Source of the DNA: Halorientalis pallida
Lineage (GTDB): Archaea; Halobacteriota; Halobacteria; Halobacteriales; Haloarculaceae
NCBI RefSeq assembly: GCF_004118325.1
Contig: NZ_RDFA01000003.1
Location: 124,001-188,000 of the forward strand
Reading direction: 5' to 3'
Length of the DNA stretch: 64,000 nucleotides
The notes beneath the pieces are model-generated. The model worked only from the letters and a program-made list of their open reading frames with translations. It did not search any database and was not told the origin of the DNA. This document shows positions 1 through 14,763 of the stretch, one piece after another. Every line of letters starts with the position of its first letter. Positions within the stretch are counted from its first letter, which is position 1. A program made the position numbers and the translations under genes.

Positions 1-360
1 ACCGGGGCCGAGTGGGGCGAGGGCCGCCGGGCGGAGTTCCTCGGGACCTTCGAGCTGTCCGTGGGTGCTGGCCCCGATTCGTTCGAGACCATCGGGAAAG
101 TAGCGACGGGGATCACCGACGAGCAACTGGCCGACCTGACCGACCTGCTGGAACCACACGTCCTGGCGGAAGACGGCAAAGACGTGACCATCGATCCCGC
201 CGTGGTCTTCGAGGTCGGCTACGAGGAGATCCAGACGTCGCCGACGTACTCGTCGGGCTACGCGCTCAGATTCCCCCGCTATCTCGACGTCCGCGACGAC
301 AAGGATCCGGAGAGTGCGGACACGCTGGAACGGGTCGAGCGACTGGCCGACGGCGAGTGA
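1..360 (+). CDS. lig: ATP-dependent DNA ligase, C-terminal end (partial)
   Basis: Reading frame 1 is open from the first base to the TGA at 358-360, so this is the last 119 residues of a protein that begins outside the window. The visible part looks like the OB-fold end of archaeal/eukaryotic-type ATP-dependent DNA ligases, including the SPTYSSGYALRFPR segment and the VRDDK segment that matches the C-terminal motif VI region (RFPR followed by RxDK). Such ligases seal Okazaki fragments and repair nicks. The adenylation domain and catalytic lysine are not in the window, so the family call rests on the tail alone. Confidence 0.8.
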   Translation, partial: TGAEWGEGRRAEFLGTFELSVGAGPDSFETIGKVATGITDEQLADLTDLLEPHVLAEDGKDVTIDPAVVFEVGYEEIQTSPTYSSGYALRFPRYLDVRDDKDPESADTLERVERLADGE

Positions 361-399
361 ACCGACACGGGTTTTCGAGCGCCGGCCGAACTCTCCGGT

Positions 400-1101
400 A
401 TGACCGTCCACTTCGACGACCTCCGGGTCGACTGGCTGGGCTACGCGACCGTCCGCATCGAAGCCCCCGACGGAACCGTGGTCTACATCGATCCCGGTCG
501 GTACGGCGTGCTGGACGAGTACGATCCCGGGGACGGGCAGCTCGTCTGTGTCAGCCACGTCCACCACTACGACAGCGACGGAATCGAACGGGTCGCCCGG
601 GCAGACGCGACGGTGCTGGTCTACGACGCCGTCCACCACAGCGAGACCGACCGCGACGTGACGCCGGTGCGTGACCTGCCCTACGACACCCGCCGGGTCG
701 ACGCCGAACTCGACGACCTCGTCGACGACGTGATCGTCCGGACGACCGCGGCGTACAACCAGGCCGACGGACCCCACACCGACGCCGGCGGTGAGCCCAT
801 CCATCCTGAGGGCTTCGGCTGTGGCTTCGTGCTCACCATCGACGGCACCACCGTCTTTTGGCCGGGCGACACCGACGTACTCGCGGGCCACGCGGAACTC
901 GACGTGGATCTGTTCCTGCCACCCATCGGTGGCACCTTCACGATGGACCGTGAAGCGGCCGCCGAACTGGCCGAAGCGATGGCTCCCGGGCTCGTCCTCC
1001 CGATCCACTACGACACGTTCGAGGCCATCGAGACGGACGCCGAGGCGTTCGCGGACGACCTCGACGCGCGGGGGGTCCCAGTCGCGCTGGACGCCGACTG
1101 A
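400..1101 (+). CDS. MBL-fold metallo-hydrolase
   Basis: A 233-residue protein starting 39 bp after the ligase stop. It has the metallo-beta-lactamase fold metal motif SHVHHYDSDG (residues 52-61, ligands H53, H55, D58 likely), a second motif PGDTDV near residue 151, and HYDTF near residue 203. The layout resembles the UPF0173/UlaG-like group of small soluble MBL hydrolases. The substrate cannot be told from sequence. Same strand and close spacing suggest possible co-transcription with the ligase. Its stop lies 3 bp from the convergent downstream gene. Confidence 0.8.
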   Translation: MTVHFDDLRVDWLGYATVRIEAPDGTVVYIDPGRYGVLDEYDPGDGQLVCVSHVHHYDSDGIERVARADATVLVYDAVHHSETDRDVTPVRDLPYDTRRVDAELDDLVDDVIVRTTAAYNQADGPHTDAGGEPIHPEGFGCGFVLTIDGTTVFWPGDTDVLAGHAELDVDLFLPPIGGTFTMDREAAAELAEAMAPGLVLPIHYDTFEAIETDAEAFADDLDARGVPVALDAD

Positions 1102-1104
1102 GCC

Positions 1105-1704
1105 CTACACCCCGAGCCACTCGTCGTTTCGAATCTCGTAGCCTTCCGACCGGCAGAAGTTCGCGGCTTCGCGCCGAACCGCGCGGGAACCGGGGAGTTT
1201 CCCCTTTTGCTCGATCCGGTCGACGATCCAGTCTCCGAGGACGCGGACGCCCTCGTCTTCATCGTCCGCGTCGATCGCGGCGAGTTCCCGGAGCGTCTTC
1301 TGGTAGGCGTCCCACTGTGACCCGTCGAGTTGCTCCCGGGGGAGCTTCTGACTCGCCTCCACGATCCGCTTCATCGTCGCGGCCACCGTCGGTCGCTCGA
1401 TCCGCTCGCGAACCGCCCTGGAGGACTCGAACGTCTCCACGTCTGTCTCGGGGAGCAGTTCCTCGACAGTGTAGGTCCCGTCGGTCGCCTCGACATCGCG
1501 GTCGCCCAGCGTCGCGATCACTTCGTCGCCCGTCGCCGGGAACTCGACCGCTTCGAGTTCCGTCTCCAGGTAGGCGAGTTCCGACGGATCGACTGGCGGC
1601 TCCGGCTCGTCCCGTCGCTCCAGTTCCTCGGCGATAGCACGTTCGCGCTGGCGTCGGTCGGCGTTCTGGGCCTGGTCCTCCCGCCCTTTCTTGTTATCTG
1701 CCAT
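1105..1704 (-). CDS. conserved haloarchaeal hypothetical protein (DUF5789-like)
   Basis: A 199-residue soluble acidic protein. I chose the ATG at 1704 (MADNKKGREDQAQ) over an upstream ATG at 1752 because haloarchaeal relatives begin with this polar motif. The N-terminus is a charged region rich in Arg/Glu, followed by a segment around residues 40-95 resembling the small DUF2795/DUF5789 fold (SELAYLETELEAVEFPATGD), then a helical C-terminal half. There is no signal peptide or membrane segment. I recall DUF5789 from haloarchaeal genomes but its function is unknown. It converges on the MBL gene. Confidence 0.65.
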   Translation of the reverse strand: MADNKKGREDQAQNADRRQRERAIAEELERRDEPEPPVDPSELAYLETELEAVEFPATGDEVIATLGDRDVEATDGTYTVEELLPETDVETFESSRAVRERIERPTVAATMKRIVEASQKLPREQLDGSQWDAYQKTLRELAAIDADDEDEGVRVLGDWIVDRIEQKGKLPGSRAVRREAANFCRSEGYEIRNDEWLGV

Positions 1705-1786
1705 CCTCGAAATTACGCTACCGGCGTGGATAACGTTGTGGAGGGCGGGCAAGGAGTTGGGGAGTTCCCGGGAATCGTACAGCTAG

Positions 1787-2014
1787 ATCAGTCACGATTC
1801 GACGCCGAACCCGGTCGCGTACGTCATCTCGGCCCTCGGCCTGGCGGGCCGTTTCGTCGTGGTACCAGCCGAGTACTACGACCTGCGTGCCATCACGGAC
1901 GCGGACGGTGACTGGAATCCGTCGCCGCTGTTGCTGACCGGCATTGCTGTCTACCTTCCGTATCTGTCCCGACCGTACTACGTGCACAAGCGGCGGCGGG
2001 CATCCGCGGTGTGA
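1787..2014 (+). pseudogene. headless coding remnant of a small membrane protein
   Basis: This frame is open from just after a TAG (1784-1786) to a TGA at 2012-2014 and reads like real haloarchaeal protein: high G+C at third positions, a stretch GLAGRFVVVPAEYYDLRAI, then a hydrophobic segment LLLTGIAVYLPYL followed by a positive tail HKRRRASAV, as expected for a membrane segment with a cytoplasmic end. No ATG lies in frame. The only GTG in frame is at 1859, which would give about 51 residues. I read it as a 5'-truncated gene, though a short gene starting at GTG is possible. Confidence 0.4.
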
Positions 2015-2017
2015 CCC

Positions 2018-2716
2018 TCACCGACGCTCGTAGCTCGTCAACTCCATCCGCATCGTCTCGGTTCCGTCTTCCTCGTAGTAGGCCGTGAACGGAGCCAGTC
2101 CCACGTCGGGGGAGAAGCAGGCTTCGTAGACGACCTGGCCGTTCGTCCGAATCTCCGAGCGGTAGCAGTCGACGCCGCCGACGGTGTCGCGGTCGCCGAC
2201 GCTGTAGGAGACGGTCTGTCCGTCGGCGGAGTAAGACCACTCGTTGCCGACCCGCAGATCACGCCCCTCGTAGGCTCCGTAGTACGGCGAGAAGAGGCCG
2301 AGCACCACGAATCCAGCCGCGGGCGTCGTCAGCAGTTGGCCCTGGATCTCCTCGCGGCTCCCGGTGACGGTCGAACTGTAGCTGTCACCGCCGAGTCGGT
2401 AATCCATCGTCGCCGTCACGGTGTCGCCTTCGATCGTCTGCACGTCCCAGACCAGCCGGCCGGTATCACCGTCCATCGCGATGTCGTACTCGAAGCGACC
2501 CGGCTGGGAGAAGTCGAAGTACTCGAACTCGCCGTCGGTGACCGAGTCACCGCCGGCCCCGCTTCCGGCTTCGGGACTCCCGTCACCGCCTCCGGCACCT
2601 GTCGCTGGGTCACCGTCTTCGCCGGCGTCCGTCGTTCCGGTGTCGGTCCCACCACCCACACAGCCTGCCAGCACGACCATCGCGCCGAGACAGACTGCGA
2701 GAAACGCTCGGTTCAC
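2018..2716 (-). CDS. haloarchaeal lipoprotein of unknown function
   Basis: A 232-residue secreted protein with a GTG start at 2716. A hydrophobic signal with lipobox VLAGC (Cys19) is followed by a Gly/Asp/Ser-rich spacer, then a beta-rich domain of about 160 residues with motifs such as FSQPGRFEYDIAMDGDTGRL and VGNEWSYSADGQTVSYSVGD. It should be anchored to the outer face of the membrane. I recognise no enzymatic motif. Its promoter region is a 35-bp tandem duplication (separate entry). Confidence 0.75.
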   Translation of the reverse strand: MNRAFLAVCLGAMVVLAGCVGGGTDTGTTDAGEDGDPATGAGGGDGSPEAGSGAGGDSVTDGEFEYFDFSQPGRFEYDIAMDGDTGRLVWDVQTIEGDTVTATMDYRLGGDSYSSTVTGSREEIQGQLLTTPAAGFVVLGLFSPYYGAYEGRDLRVGNEWSYSADGQTVSYSVGDRDTVGGVDCYRSEIRTNGQVVYEACFSPDVGLAPFTAYYEEDGTETMRMELTSYERR

Positions 2717-2786
2717 GGCTCTCGTACGTCGGAGGGGGATATAAGTAAGATGGCTCTCGTACGTCGGAGGGGAATATCAGTAGGAT
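2717..2786. repeat. 35-bp tandem duplication containing the lipoprotein promoter
   Basis: Copy 1 is 2717-2751 and copy 2 is 2752-2786. They match at 32 of 35 positions, with substitutions at offsets 22, 27 and 32. Read on the minus strand, copy 1 places a TATA-like CTTATATCC about 25-30 nt upstream of the GTG start at 2716, while the same site in copy 2 is changed to CTGATATTCC. The duplication therefore covers a whole minimal promoter. Confidence 0.85.
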
Positions 2787-2829
2787 CTGCGAACCGGTAG
2801 CACGATGGTTCGAAAGCGCTTCTCAGTAG

Positions 2830-3933
2830 TTAGATCACGTCCATCGCGTCCAATCGCTCCGGGAGATACGTGTCCGTCACGAAGTCCAGCCCACGCGCCG
2901 CCAGGCTCTGCTGTTCGGCCTTCTTCTCGATGTCGAGCTGGAGTTCGATCTGTTCGCGCCAGTAGTCGGTCTGGAACCGCGGGTCCTCCAGTTCGGATTC
3001 GAGGGCGTTCACGTCCGAGTCGCTGAGCGGGTCGGTCGGGAGGTCGTACTCCACGATGTCCGCAGGCTGGATGCCGATGAACTGCGCGTCGGGCGTCGCC
3101 AGGTACTCCGAGAGGTGCGCGGACTTGATCGACCCGTAGGCGACCGAGCCGTAGATGCGGTACGACCAGGGGTCACCGTCTGTAAACACGGTCACGGGGA
3201 GGCCCAGTTCGTCACGGAGCCGCTTGGTGAGCCGCCGGGTCGCGCGTGCGGGCTGGCCCTTGAGGTGGACGATCAGGGCGTTGTGATCCTCGTCGAACCC
3301 GTTCTCGACCAGCCGGTCCCGCATCCCGCCGGTCTCCACACACAGGACGAAGTCGGCGTCGTTGTCGAGGAACTCGATGGTGTCGGGGTTGTTCGGGATC
3401 TGGTAGCCGCCCTCGCCGACGTCCTCCTGGCAGTGGATCTCGCGCTCGCCCCGCCGGGTCTGCTCCCGGATCAGCAGGGGGCCCATCACCGTCGCCCCGG
3501 ACTCCTCGGGGCGCATGTGGAACTCCTCGCGGCGCACGTCCGAGACGATCTCTAAGTCCTCGATCAGCTGGTTCGACTCGTCCTGGCTGTTGAACTGGGC
3601 CTCCTCGTGGTCGAACGACTCGCTGAGATAGTAGAGTTCACGCAGGGTGGAGGAGCGGTCCTCCTCGAGTTGCTGGGCCAGGAAGTCGATGACGTACGTG
3701 GCTTTCAGCAACTTCTGGGCGCCGCTGACGGTCTTGGCGCTGCGGGTGCTCTCTCGGTCGCCGTACACCCAGACGTCCATCTCCTCGTCGTACTCGATGT
3801 TGGACTTCGTCCGGGTCGGGATCGACATGGTCGGGACCTCGCCGCCGGCGAACTGATCGTAGAACTCCGCCGCCAGGTCGATCAACTGCTCGCGCGCGTC
3901 GGCCTCGCTCTGTGTGTCGCTGTCGGTACTCAT
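2830..3933 (-). CDS. top6A: DNA topoisomerase VI subunit A
   Basis: A 367-residue Spo11-type subunit that makes the transient double-strand break in the type IIB topoisomerase TopoVI. The catalytic region [10 protein letters not shown] (residues 98-106) carries the active-site Tyr (Y101/Y102). The Toprim domain follows, with [12 protein letters not shown] and FTDGDPW, the acidic Mg-binding signature. It starts 1 nt after the top6B stop, so translation is probably coupled, and it ends without a close downstream partner. Length fits archaeal Top6A (about 365-390 residues). Confidence 0.97.
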   Translation of the reverse strand: MSTDSDTQSEADAREQLIDLAAEFYDQFAGGEVPTMSIPTRTKSNIEYDEEMDVWVYGDRESTRSAKTVSGAQKLLKATYVIDFLAQQLEEDRSSTLRELYYLSESFDHEEAQFNSQDESNQLIEDLEIVSDVRREEFHMRPEESGATVMGPLLIREQTRRGEREIHCQEDVGEGGYQIPNNPDTIEFLDNDADFVLCVETGGMRDRLVENGFDEDHNALIVHLKGQPARATRRLTKRLRDELGLPVTVFTDGDPWSYRIYGSVAYGSIKSAHLSEYLATPDAQFIGIQPADIVEYDLPTDPLSDSDVNALESELEDPRFQTDYWREQIELQLDIEKKAEQQSLAARGLDFVTDTYLPERLDAMDVI

Positions 3934-3934
3934 G

Positions 3935-6322
3935 TTAGGCGTTGATCGTCAGTTTCTCGTCTTCGATGCCCTCGACCTGCACGTCGAAGGTGGCGTCGCC
4001 GTCGACGCGGTACTCGATGCTCGCTTCCGTGCCCGCTTTGACCTCGGGCGTCCACTTGACGAAGTACTCCCCGTCCATCTCGACGACGTTCGCGCCGTCG
4101 ACCTCGCCGGGGTCTTCGCTCACGATGTCGGTGATCTCCAGGCTGGCGTTGGTGTCGTCGTTGTTCTCGACGATCAGCCGCACCGTGCCGTTCTCGTGCT
4201 CCCGGTCGACGAGGACGTTGTTCATGATCCGGGCCAGCGAGTCGTCGATGTTCAACTCGCCTTTGCCCGTCACCTCCTGGAGTTTCTCGGCCATCTCGGG
4301 GAGGATCGTCGCCAGTTTGTCCTGCTTGCGCCGCCGTTTCTCCATCGACCGGCGCTTCTTGAGGTAGGACTTCAGGTCGCGGGCGGCCTCCCGGATGGCC
4401 CGCTCGACCTCGTCTTCGATCTCGGGGACGTTCGCCACCGCGTCCTTGGACTCGCTGGTGAAGGGAACGTTCGTGGAGGCGACGTGGACCATGATGACCG
4501 CCGGGCCGTTGGGAATGCCGCTCCCGCCGGGCTGGTCGAGTTTGTAGTTGCGCCAGTTGATCGTCTTGACCACGTCGGTGATCGAACAGGCCCCGCGCTG
4601 GTAGACCAGGGGGACGCGGTTGGCAAAGCGCATAACGTCGGCGCTGGAACTCTCCTCGAGGTCACCGCCGTAGGCGATACCCGCCTCGACGATGAACGGG
4701 TCGCCGCCGTGGACGGAGGCGTCCCGCGTCGAGGCCGCGTAGAAGTCCGCGTCGAACTCCTTTTTGAGTCCCTCGAGCACCAGCCCGTCGGAGATGGGCG
4801 AGAGACAGTCCGTCGGCGGCGCGATAATGTCCGTCTCGCGCATCGCCTCGTGGAGTTCGCTCGCGGTGTCGCGGTCGTCGTCGATGGCCGTGATGTTCGG
4901 CGGTTCGTCGGGGATCGTCGACATCTGCCCCCAGATGGCGTCGACGACCTTCTCGCGAGCCGTCTCGCCGAAGGTGGCTTCGTCGTACTCCTCGGTCGCG
5001 TCGGCGGCCCGGTCCACGTAGTCTTCGACCTGATCGCGAGTGAGTCGGTCGTGGGGATTCTCCTCGTCCTCGAACTTCGTGGCGACCCGCTCGGCCAGGC
5101 CCTGCACGTGAGCGTCGTCCTTCCGGTCCGTGGTGGCTTCGTCGACCAGCGCGTAGATGTCGCCGGTCCGCTCGTCGCTGACGGCGCCCCAGGCGGCCGC
5201 GGCGGCCTTCTCCCGGACGGTCGAGCCGAAAGTCGTCGCGTACGCTTCCTCGACGCCCTCGGCGACCGTCTCGACGATGCCCTGCACCCGGGAGTGGGTG
5301 ACCGAACCGGCGTCGTCGATCTCGGCGGCGATCGACGCGGCGAACTCGGCAGTCGCCTCCGCGCCCTTGTTGGCCACGGCGTCGGAGACGGCCGACTCGA
5401 TGTCTGCATCTTCGTGTGTCGCGGGCGCACTCCAGGCCATCTCGCGGCCGAAGTGCCGATCGCGGAAGTTGTCGATGACTTTGTCGGCGGTCTTCCCGCC
5501 GACACGGGTGAACTCCTCCTGCAGGAAGCCCGACACAGAGTAGGAGTCGGTGGCGTCGAGCATCTTCTGGAGGGTGCCCAGTTCGACACCGTGGGGGTGG
5601 GGCCGGATCTCTTCTGTCTCCTCGGGGAGCTGGTCGGTGGCGCGCTCGAACTTGAAGTGTTCCTGTGGCTCCCGGAGTTCCAGTCGCGCGTGGGGGTTGA
5701 CGACCGCAGTGTGTTTGATGTAGTCGTGGAGCTGGTTGCGGGCGCGCATGTTCGCCTCCATCTCCAGTTCGATGCGGGTACCGTGGGGTCGGTCCCAGGA
5801 GGTCGTGTCCTCGCCCTCGATCTCGGGTTCGTTCGAGTCCGTGTCGATGGTCAACTCGAAGTACTTTGCGTCGGCGCTGCCCTTGGTCCGGCTGGTGATC
5901 TTGGCGGGCTTGCCACTCGTGAGTTGTGAGTAGAGGACGGCGGCCGAGATACCGATCCCCTGCTGACCGCGGTTCTGCTCGCGGGCGTGGAACCGGGAGC
6001 CGTACAGCAGTTTGCCGAAGATCTTCGGGATCTGCTCCTTGGTGATCCCGGGGCCGTTGTCCTCGACGATGAGGCGGTAGTAGTCGTCGTTCTCCTGAAT
6101 TTCGACGTAGATGTCCGGGAGGATACTGGATTCCTCGGTCGCGTCGAGGGCGTTGTCGACGGCCTCCTTGACGGCCGTCACCAGTGCCCGCGCGCCCGAG
6201 TCGAACCCGAGCATCTGACGGTTCTTCTCGAAGAACTCGGCGATGGAGATGGACCGCTGAGCCTCCGCCAGCTCCTCTGCGATCCCCTCCCCCTCGGCGA
6301 GTGTCGACTGGTACGAGGTCAT
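3935..6322 (-). CDS. top6B: DNA topoisomerase VI subunit B
   Basis: A 795-residue ATPase subunit of TopoVI. I chose the ATG at 6322 ([11 protein letters not shown]) over one at 6397 because a TATA-like ATTTAA lies 31 nt upstream and the extra 25 residues look non-coding. The GHKL ATPase motifs are visible: [11 protein letters not shown] (N box), VEDNGPGI (G1) and [16 protein letters not shown] (G2/G3). The H2TH domain, transducer and a C-terminal Ig-like extension follow. Together with subunit A it relaxes and decatenates DNA using ATP. It is first in the top6B-top6A operon, divergent from gyrB. Confidence 0.97.
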   Translation of the reverse strand: MTSYQSTLAEGEGIAEELAEAQRSISIAEFFEKNRQMLGFDSGARALVTAVKEAVDNALDATEESSILPDIYVEIQENDDYYRLIVEDNGPGITKEQIPKIFGKLLYGSRFHAREQNRGQQGIGISAAVLYSQLTSGKPAKITSRTKGSADAKYFELTIDTDSNEPEIEGEDTTSWDRPHGTRIELEMEANMRARNQLHDYIKHTAVVNPHARLELREPQEHFKFERATDQLPEETEEIRPHPHGVELGTLQKMLDATDSYSVSGFLQEEFTRVGGKTADKVIDNFRDRHFGREMAWSAPATHEDADIESAVSDAVANKGAEATAEFAASIAAEIDDAGSVTHSRVQGIVETVAEGVEEAYATTFGSTVREKAAAAAWGAVSDERTGDIYALVDEATTDRKDDAHVQGLAERVATKFEDEENPHDRLTRDQVEDYVDRAADATEEYDEATFGETAREKVVDAIWGQMSTIPDEPPNITAIDDDRDTASELHEAMRETDIIAPPTDCLSPISDGLVLEGLKKEFDADFYAASTRDASVHGGDPFIVEAGIAYGGDLEESSSADVMRFANRVPLVYQRGACSITDVVKTINWRNYKLDQPGGSGIPNGPAVIMVHVASTNVPFTSESKDAVANVPEIEDEVERAIREAARDLKSYLKKRRSMEKRRRKQDKLATILPEMAEKLQEVTGKGELNIDDSLARIMNNVLVDREHENGTVRLIVENNDDTNASLEITDIVSEDPGEVDGANVVEMDGEYFVKWTPEVKAGTEASIEYRVDGDATFDVQVEGIEDEKLTINA

Positions 6323-6350
6323 TCTCTGCACACTTCTACCCCCGGAGGGG

Positions 6351-6356
6351 TTAAAT
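6351..6356 (-). promoter_or_regulatory. TATA-like box of the top6BA operon
   Basis: ATTTAA on the minus strand is centred about 31 nt upstream of the chosen top6B ATG, which would give a nearly leaderless transcript. A purine-rich stretch suitable as BRE lies next to it. Confidence 0.55.
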
Positions 6357-6382
6357 GTTGCACGGCAGCTCGGTGAAAGTGA

Positions 6383-10974
<4,592 letters not shown>

Positions 10975-11015
10975 ACGCCGATCCGACCGCGTCCGAACGT
11001 TCCGTCGACCGCCCG

Positions 11016-12839
11016 TCAGTCGTCCGCGGGCGCGGCTTGGGCCAACCGATCCGGTGACAGCGACCCGTGTCGGACCATCTCCGCGAAGTGATCGTCGGGG
11101 AGTTTCTCGCCGTCCGTGATGCCGCGGGCGTCCTGCTTTGCGAACCTGGTCTCGACGAACCACTCGGCGACCAGGGCCTTCCTGGCGTCGTCGCGCTCGT
11201 CGATGGCGTCCTGTGCGCGCTCGATCAGCAGGGCGGCGGTCACCACGTCGAAGATGTAGTCGGCGAGCTGTTTGGCCTCGTGCTGGGCGTACTCTTGGTC
11301 CTCGGTGGCCAGCGAGAGCATGGCCGCCTGCATGTCCTCGAACTCCTCGGCGACCGTCGCCGCGAGGTCGTCGAGGTGTGGGTGGTCGGCGGTATCGAGG
11401 GCGTCCTCGACCAGCGGGAACAGTTCCTCGTGGGCGGCTTCGCGGTTCAGCACGCGCAACACGTCCAGCGAGAGGACGTTCGAGGTACCCTCCCAGATGG
11501 GGAGGACCTGCGAGTCCCTGAGCATCCGCTCGGTGGTGAAGCCGTTGACGTAGCCGTTACCGCCCAGGATCTCACAGGCGTAGGAGGCGGTGTCGACGGC
11601 CATCCGGGCGGTCTTGTACTTCGCGATGGGGACGAGCAGGCGCATCAGCTTGAACGCCCGCGCCGCGTCGTCGTCGCGGTCCTCGGGCGATTCGTCGAGG
11701 CGCTGCTCGTTGGCCATGTAGTCGGCGTAGTGGCGCGTGGCCTCGAAGGTGAAGGCGAGCGCGGCCTCGTAGTCGGTCTGCATGTTCACGAGATCGCGAC
11801 GCATCAGCGGGTACTCCTGGATGGTCTCGCCGAAGGCGTCCCGGGTGGCGGCCTGGACCTTCGATTCGAGGAGGCAACGTCCCATTCCGCCGACCGAGCC
11901 CGTAGCGTTGGTCAGCCGTTCGAAGTTCATCATCTCGGCCATCAGCTTGAACCCGTTCTCGGGCTCGCCGACGAGGTAGGCCTCCGCACCGCGGAACTCG
12001 ACCTCGCCCGTGGGGACGGCGATGGTGCCGAGTTTGTCTTTCAGCCGGCGATAGAGCTGATCGTTGAGACTTCCATCCTGCTTGGTGTGTGGAACCAGAA
12101 ACAGCGACAGCCCCGCGGTGCCGTCGGGGGCGTCGGGTCGGCGGGCCAGCGCGAGCGTGCCCTCGGCGTCGATGTTGGAACAGAACCACTTCTCGCCGTG
12201 GAGTTCGTAGATCCCCTCCTCGTCGGTGGGCTCGGCGGTAGTCTCGTTCGCTCCCACGTCCGAGCCGCCCTGTTTCTCGGTGAGAAACATCGCGCCCTCG
12301 ATGTGGTCGTCGTAGTCGCGGTTGGTGAGGCCCCGGAAGTACTCGTCCAGCAGGTCTGCGTTGGGGTGGTCGTCGTCGACGTACTTCTCCAGGACGATCG
12401 CCGCACCGGTGGTCATCGAGACCGGGCAGACGAAGCCCCCGTCGGCAAAGGAGAGAATCGTCTGCTGGCTCAGGACGTGCTGGAACCCCAACGGATCGTC
12501 CCGTCCCGGTGGCGCGTGGAAGACGTCGTGTGTCACGCCGCGGTCGTAGACCAGCTGGTCGTTCTCGTGCTGCAGTGGGTGGTACTGGACGTGATTCTGC
12601 ACCTCGCCGTGCTCGTCGTAGGTCCGCAACTCGTGGCCCTCGCGGTCGATGATCGCCGCGTTGTCGGTGATGGTGTGACCGGTCAGTTCACCGAGGTCCG
12701 ACAGTTCGGGTTCGGCCCACTCGAACTCCGCGCCCGGATAGGTCCGCTCGACCTCCGCCTGCAGCGCGAGGTCGAGCTCCCAGTAGTTGACGTGTCTCCC
12801 CGCCTCGTACCGGCTGTAGTCGATAGGGGTATCCACCAT
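11016..12839 (-). CDS. acyl-CoA dehydrogenase family protein (AidB-like)
   Basis: A 607-residue flavoprotein. The ATG at 12839 (MVDTPIDYSRYEAG) was preferred over one at 13001: a TATA-like CTTTATG lies about 28 nt upstream. It has the long N-terminal region of the AidB/isovaleryl-type branch, the FAD-contact motif FLTEKQGGSDVGAN, GGNGYVNGFTTERMLRD, and the Glu-containing IWEGTSNVLSLD near the C-terminal domain. Expected reaction: FAD-dependent alpha,beta-dehydrogenation of an acyl-CoA, although AidB-like members often have unknown substrates. It is divergent from an enoyl-CoA hydratase gene, which supports a role in acyl-CoA catabolism. Confidence 0.85.
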   Translation of the reverse strand: MVDTPIDYSRYEAGRHVNYWELDLALQAEVERTYPGAEFEWAEPELSDLGELTGHTITDNAAIIDREGHELRTYDEHGEVQNHVQYHPLQHENDQLVYDRGVTHDVFHAPPGRDDPLGFQHVLSQQTILSFADGGFVCPVSMTTGAAIVLEKYVDDDHPNADLLDEYFRGLTNRDYDDHIEGAMFLTEKQGGSDVGANETTAEPTDEEGIYELHGEKWFCSNIDAEGTLALARRPDAPDGTAGLSLFLVPHTKQDGSLNDQLYRRLKDKLGTIAVPTGEVEFRGAEAYLVGEPENGFKLMAEMMNFERLTNATGSVGGMGRCLLESKVQAATRDAFGETIQEYPLMRRDLVNMQTDYEAALAFTFEATRHYADYMANEQRLDESPEDRDDDAARAFKLMRLLVPIAKYKTARMAVDTASYACEILGGNGYVNGFTTERMLRDSQVLPIWEGTSNVLSLDVLRVLNREAAHEELFPLVEDALDTADHPHLDDLAATVAEEFEDMQAAMLSLATEDQEYAQHEAKQLADYIFDVVTAALLIERAQDAIDERDDARKALVAEWFVETRFAKQDARGITDGEKLPDDHFAEMVRHGSLSPDRLAQAAPADD

Positions 12840-12999
12840 ACCACGCCATTTGCGGACGACCCACATAAAGACACAGCCCACCCGTTGTCCGTTTATTGCG
12901 ACAGTGACTCGGCGGACCTTTCGGAAACAGGAAACCCCTCGTGAGTTTCTTCCTATCCGAAATACTATTGCGGCGGCGTGTGCCACGATACAAAACCTC
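12840..12999. promoter_or_regulatory. divergent promoter region, acyl-CoA dehydrogenase / enoyl-CoA hydratase
   Basis: A 160-bp AT-richer region with two promoter-like boxes, each about 31 nt from a start codon: CTTTATG on the minus strand (12864-12870) and AATACTATT on the plus strand (12961-12969). A further TTTATTG lies at 12891-12897. The arrangement suggests coordinated control of the two transcription units. Confidence 0.5.
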
Positions 13000-13802
13000 A
13001 TGGAAGATCAGGAACTCTCGAACGAGGCTCTCGACGTTGCGGTGAGCGACGACGGGTTCGTCGTCCGGGCGACCATCGACCGACCCGAGGAACGTAACTC
13101 ACTGAACGAACCGGTGATCCTGGGCCTGCTGGACGCGATCCAGTTCGCCGACGAGAGCGAGGCGCGGGTGTTGGTCCTGCGCGGTGCGGGCGGCACCTTC
13201 TGCTCGGGCGGCGATCTCTCCGAGATGTCCGGTGTCATCGGGCAGGGATCGGAGGCCTATCGGGAGCAGTTCTCCTCGCTGTCGGCCATCGTCCAGGAGA
13301 TGGTCGACGCCAGCGTCCTCACCGTCGCGGCGGTCGAGGGCTACTGTCTCGCGGGCGGACTCGGCCTCGCGTCGGCCTGCGAGTTCGTCGTCGCCCGGGA
13401 CGACGCCGAGTTCGGCACGCCCGAGGTGAACGTTGGGCTGTTCCCCGCGCAGGCGATGGCCCCGATCATGCGCTCTGTCGACCAGAAGGCCGGGCTGAAA
13501 CTCCTCTTCACTGGCGAACACGTACCTGCGGAGGAGGCTGCCGAGATGGGACTCGTGACCGAGCTGGCACCCGAAGGCGAGTTCGAGGACGCCCTGGACG
13601 ACCTCGTGGACCAGCTGGTTGACAACAGCCCGGTCCTCATCGAGGTCGGCAAGGAAGCCTACTACGCCCAGCGAGACATGGGCTTCCAGGAAGCGCTCTC
13701 CTACCTGAAGGAGATCATCACGGTCGTGGCGATGAGCGACGCGACCGAGGAGGGGATCAACTCGTTCCTGATGGACGAGGATCCGGAGTGGGAGGTGCGC
13801 CA

Positions 13803-13806
<4 letters not shown>
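13000..13806 (+). CDS. enoyl-CoA hydratase/isomerase family protein
   Basis: A 268-residue crotonase-fold protein starting at the ATG at 13000 (MEDQELSNEALD). The two oxyanion-hole segments are present: RGAGGTFCSGGDLSEM and VEGYCLAGGLGLASACEFV, followed by FGTPEVNVGLFPA. Crotonases hydrate or isomerise enoyl-CoA thioesters; the catalytic Glu pair is not clear enough to tell hydratase from isomerase. The stop overlaps the next gene by ATGA, so it is translated together with a beta-keto acid cleavage enzyme. Confidence 0.88.
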
Positions 13807-14687
<881 letters not shown>

Positions 14688-14763
14688 GTCACCGGACCCC
14701 GGTTCCGGTAGGCTGAATTGGTCCCTCGCTCAACCTCCGAGCGATGACGGGTGTCGCGCGGCG

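Noticed and set aside
3914-5929. Long 671-codon frame on the plus strand through the top6B region
   Set aside because: It is antisense to the clear TopoVI subunit B, and its apparent product is a low-complexity mirror of the real gene. High G+C gives long antisense frames here.
11067-12944. 625-codon plus-strand frame across the acyl-CoA dehydrogenase
   Set aside because: Antisense shadow; the dehydrogenase motifs are all on the minus strand.
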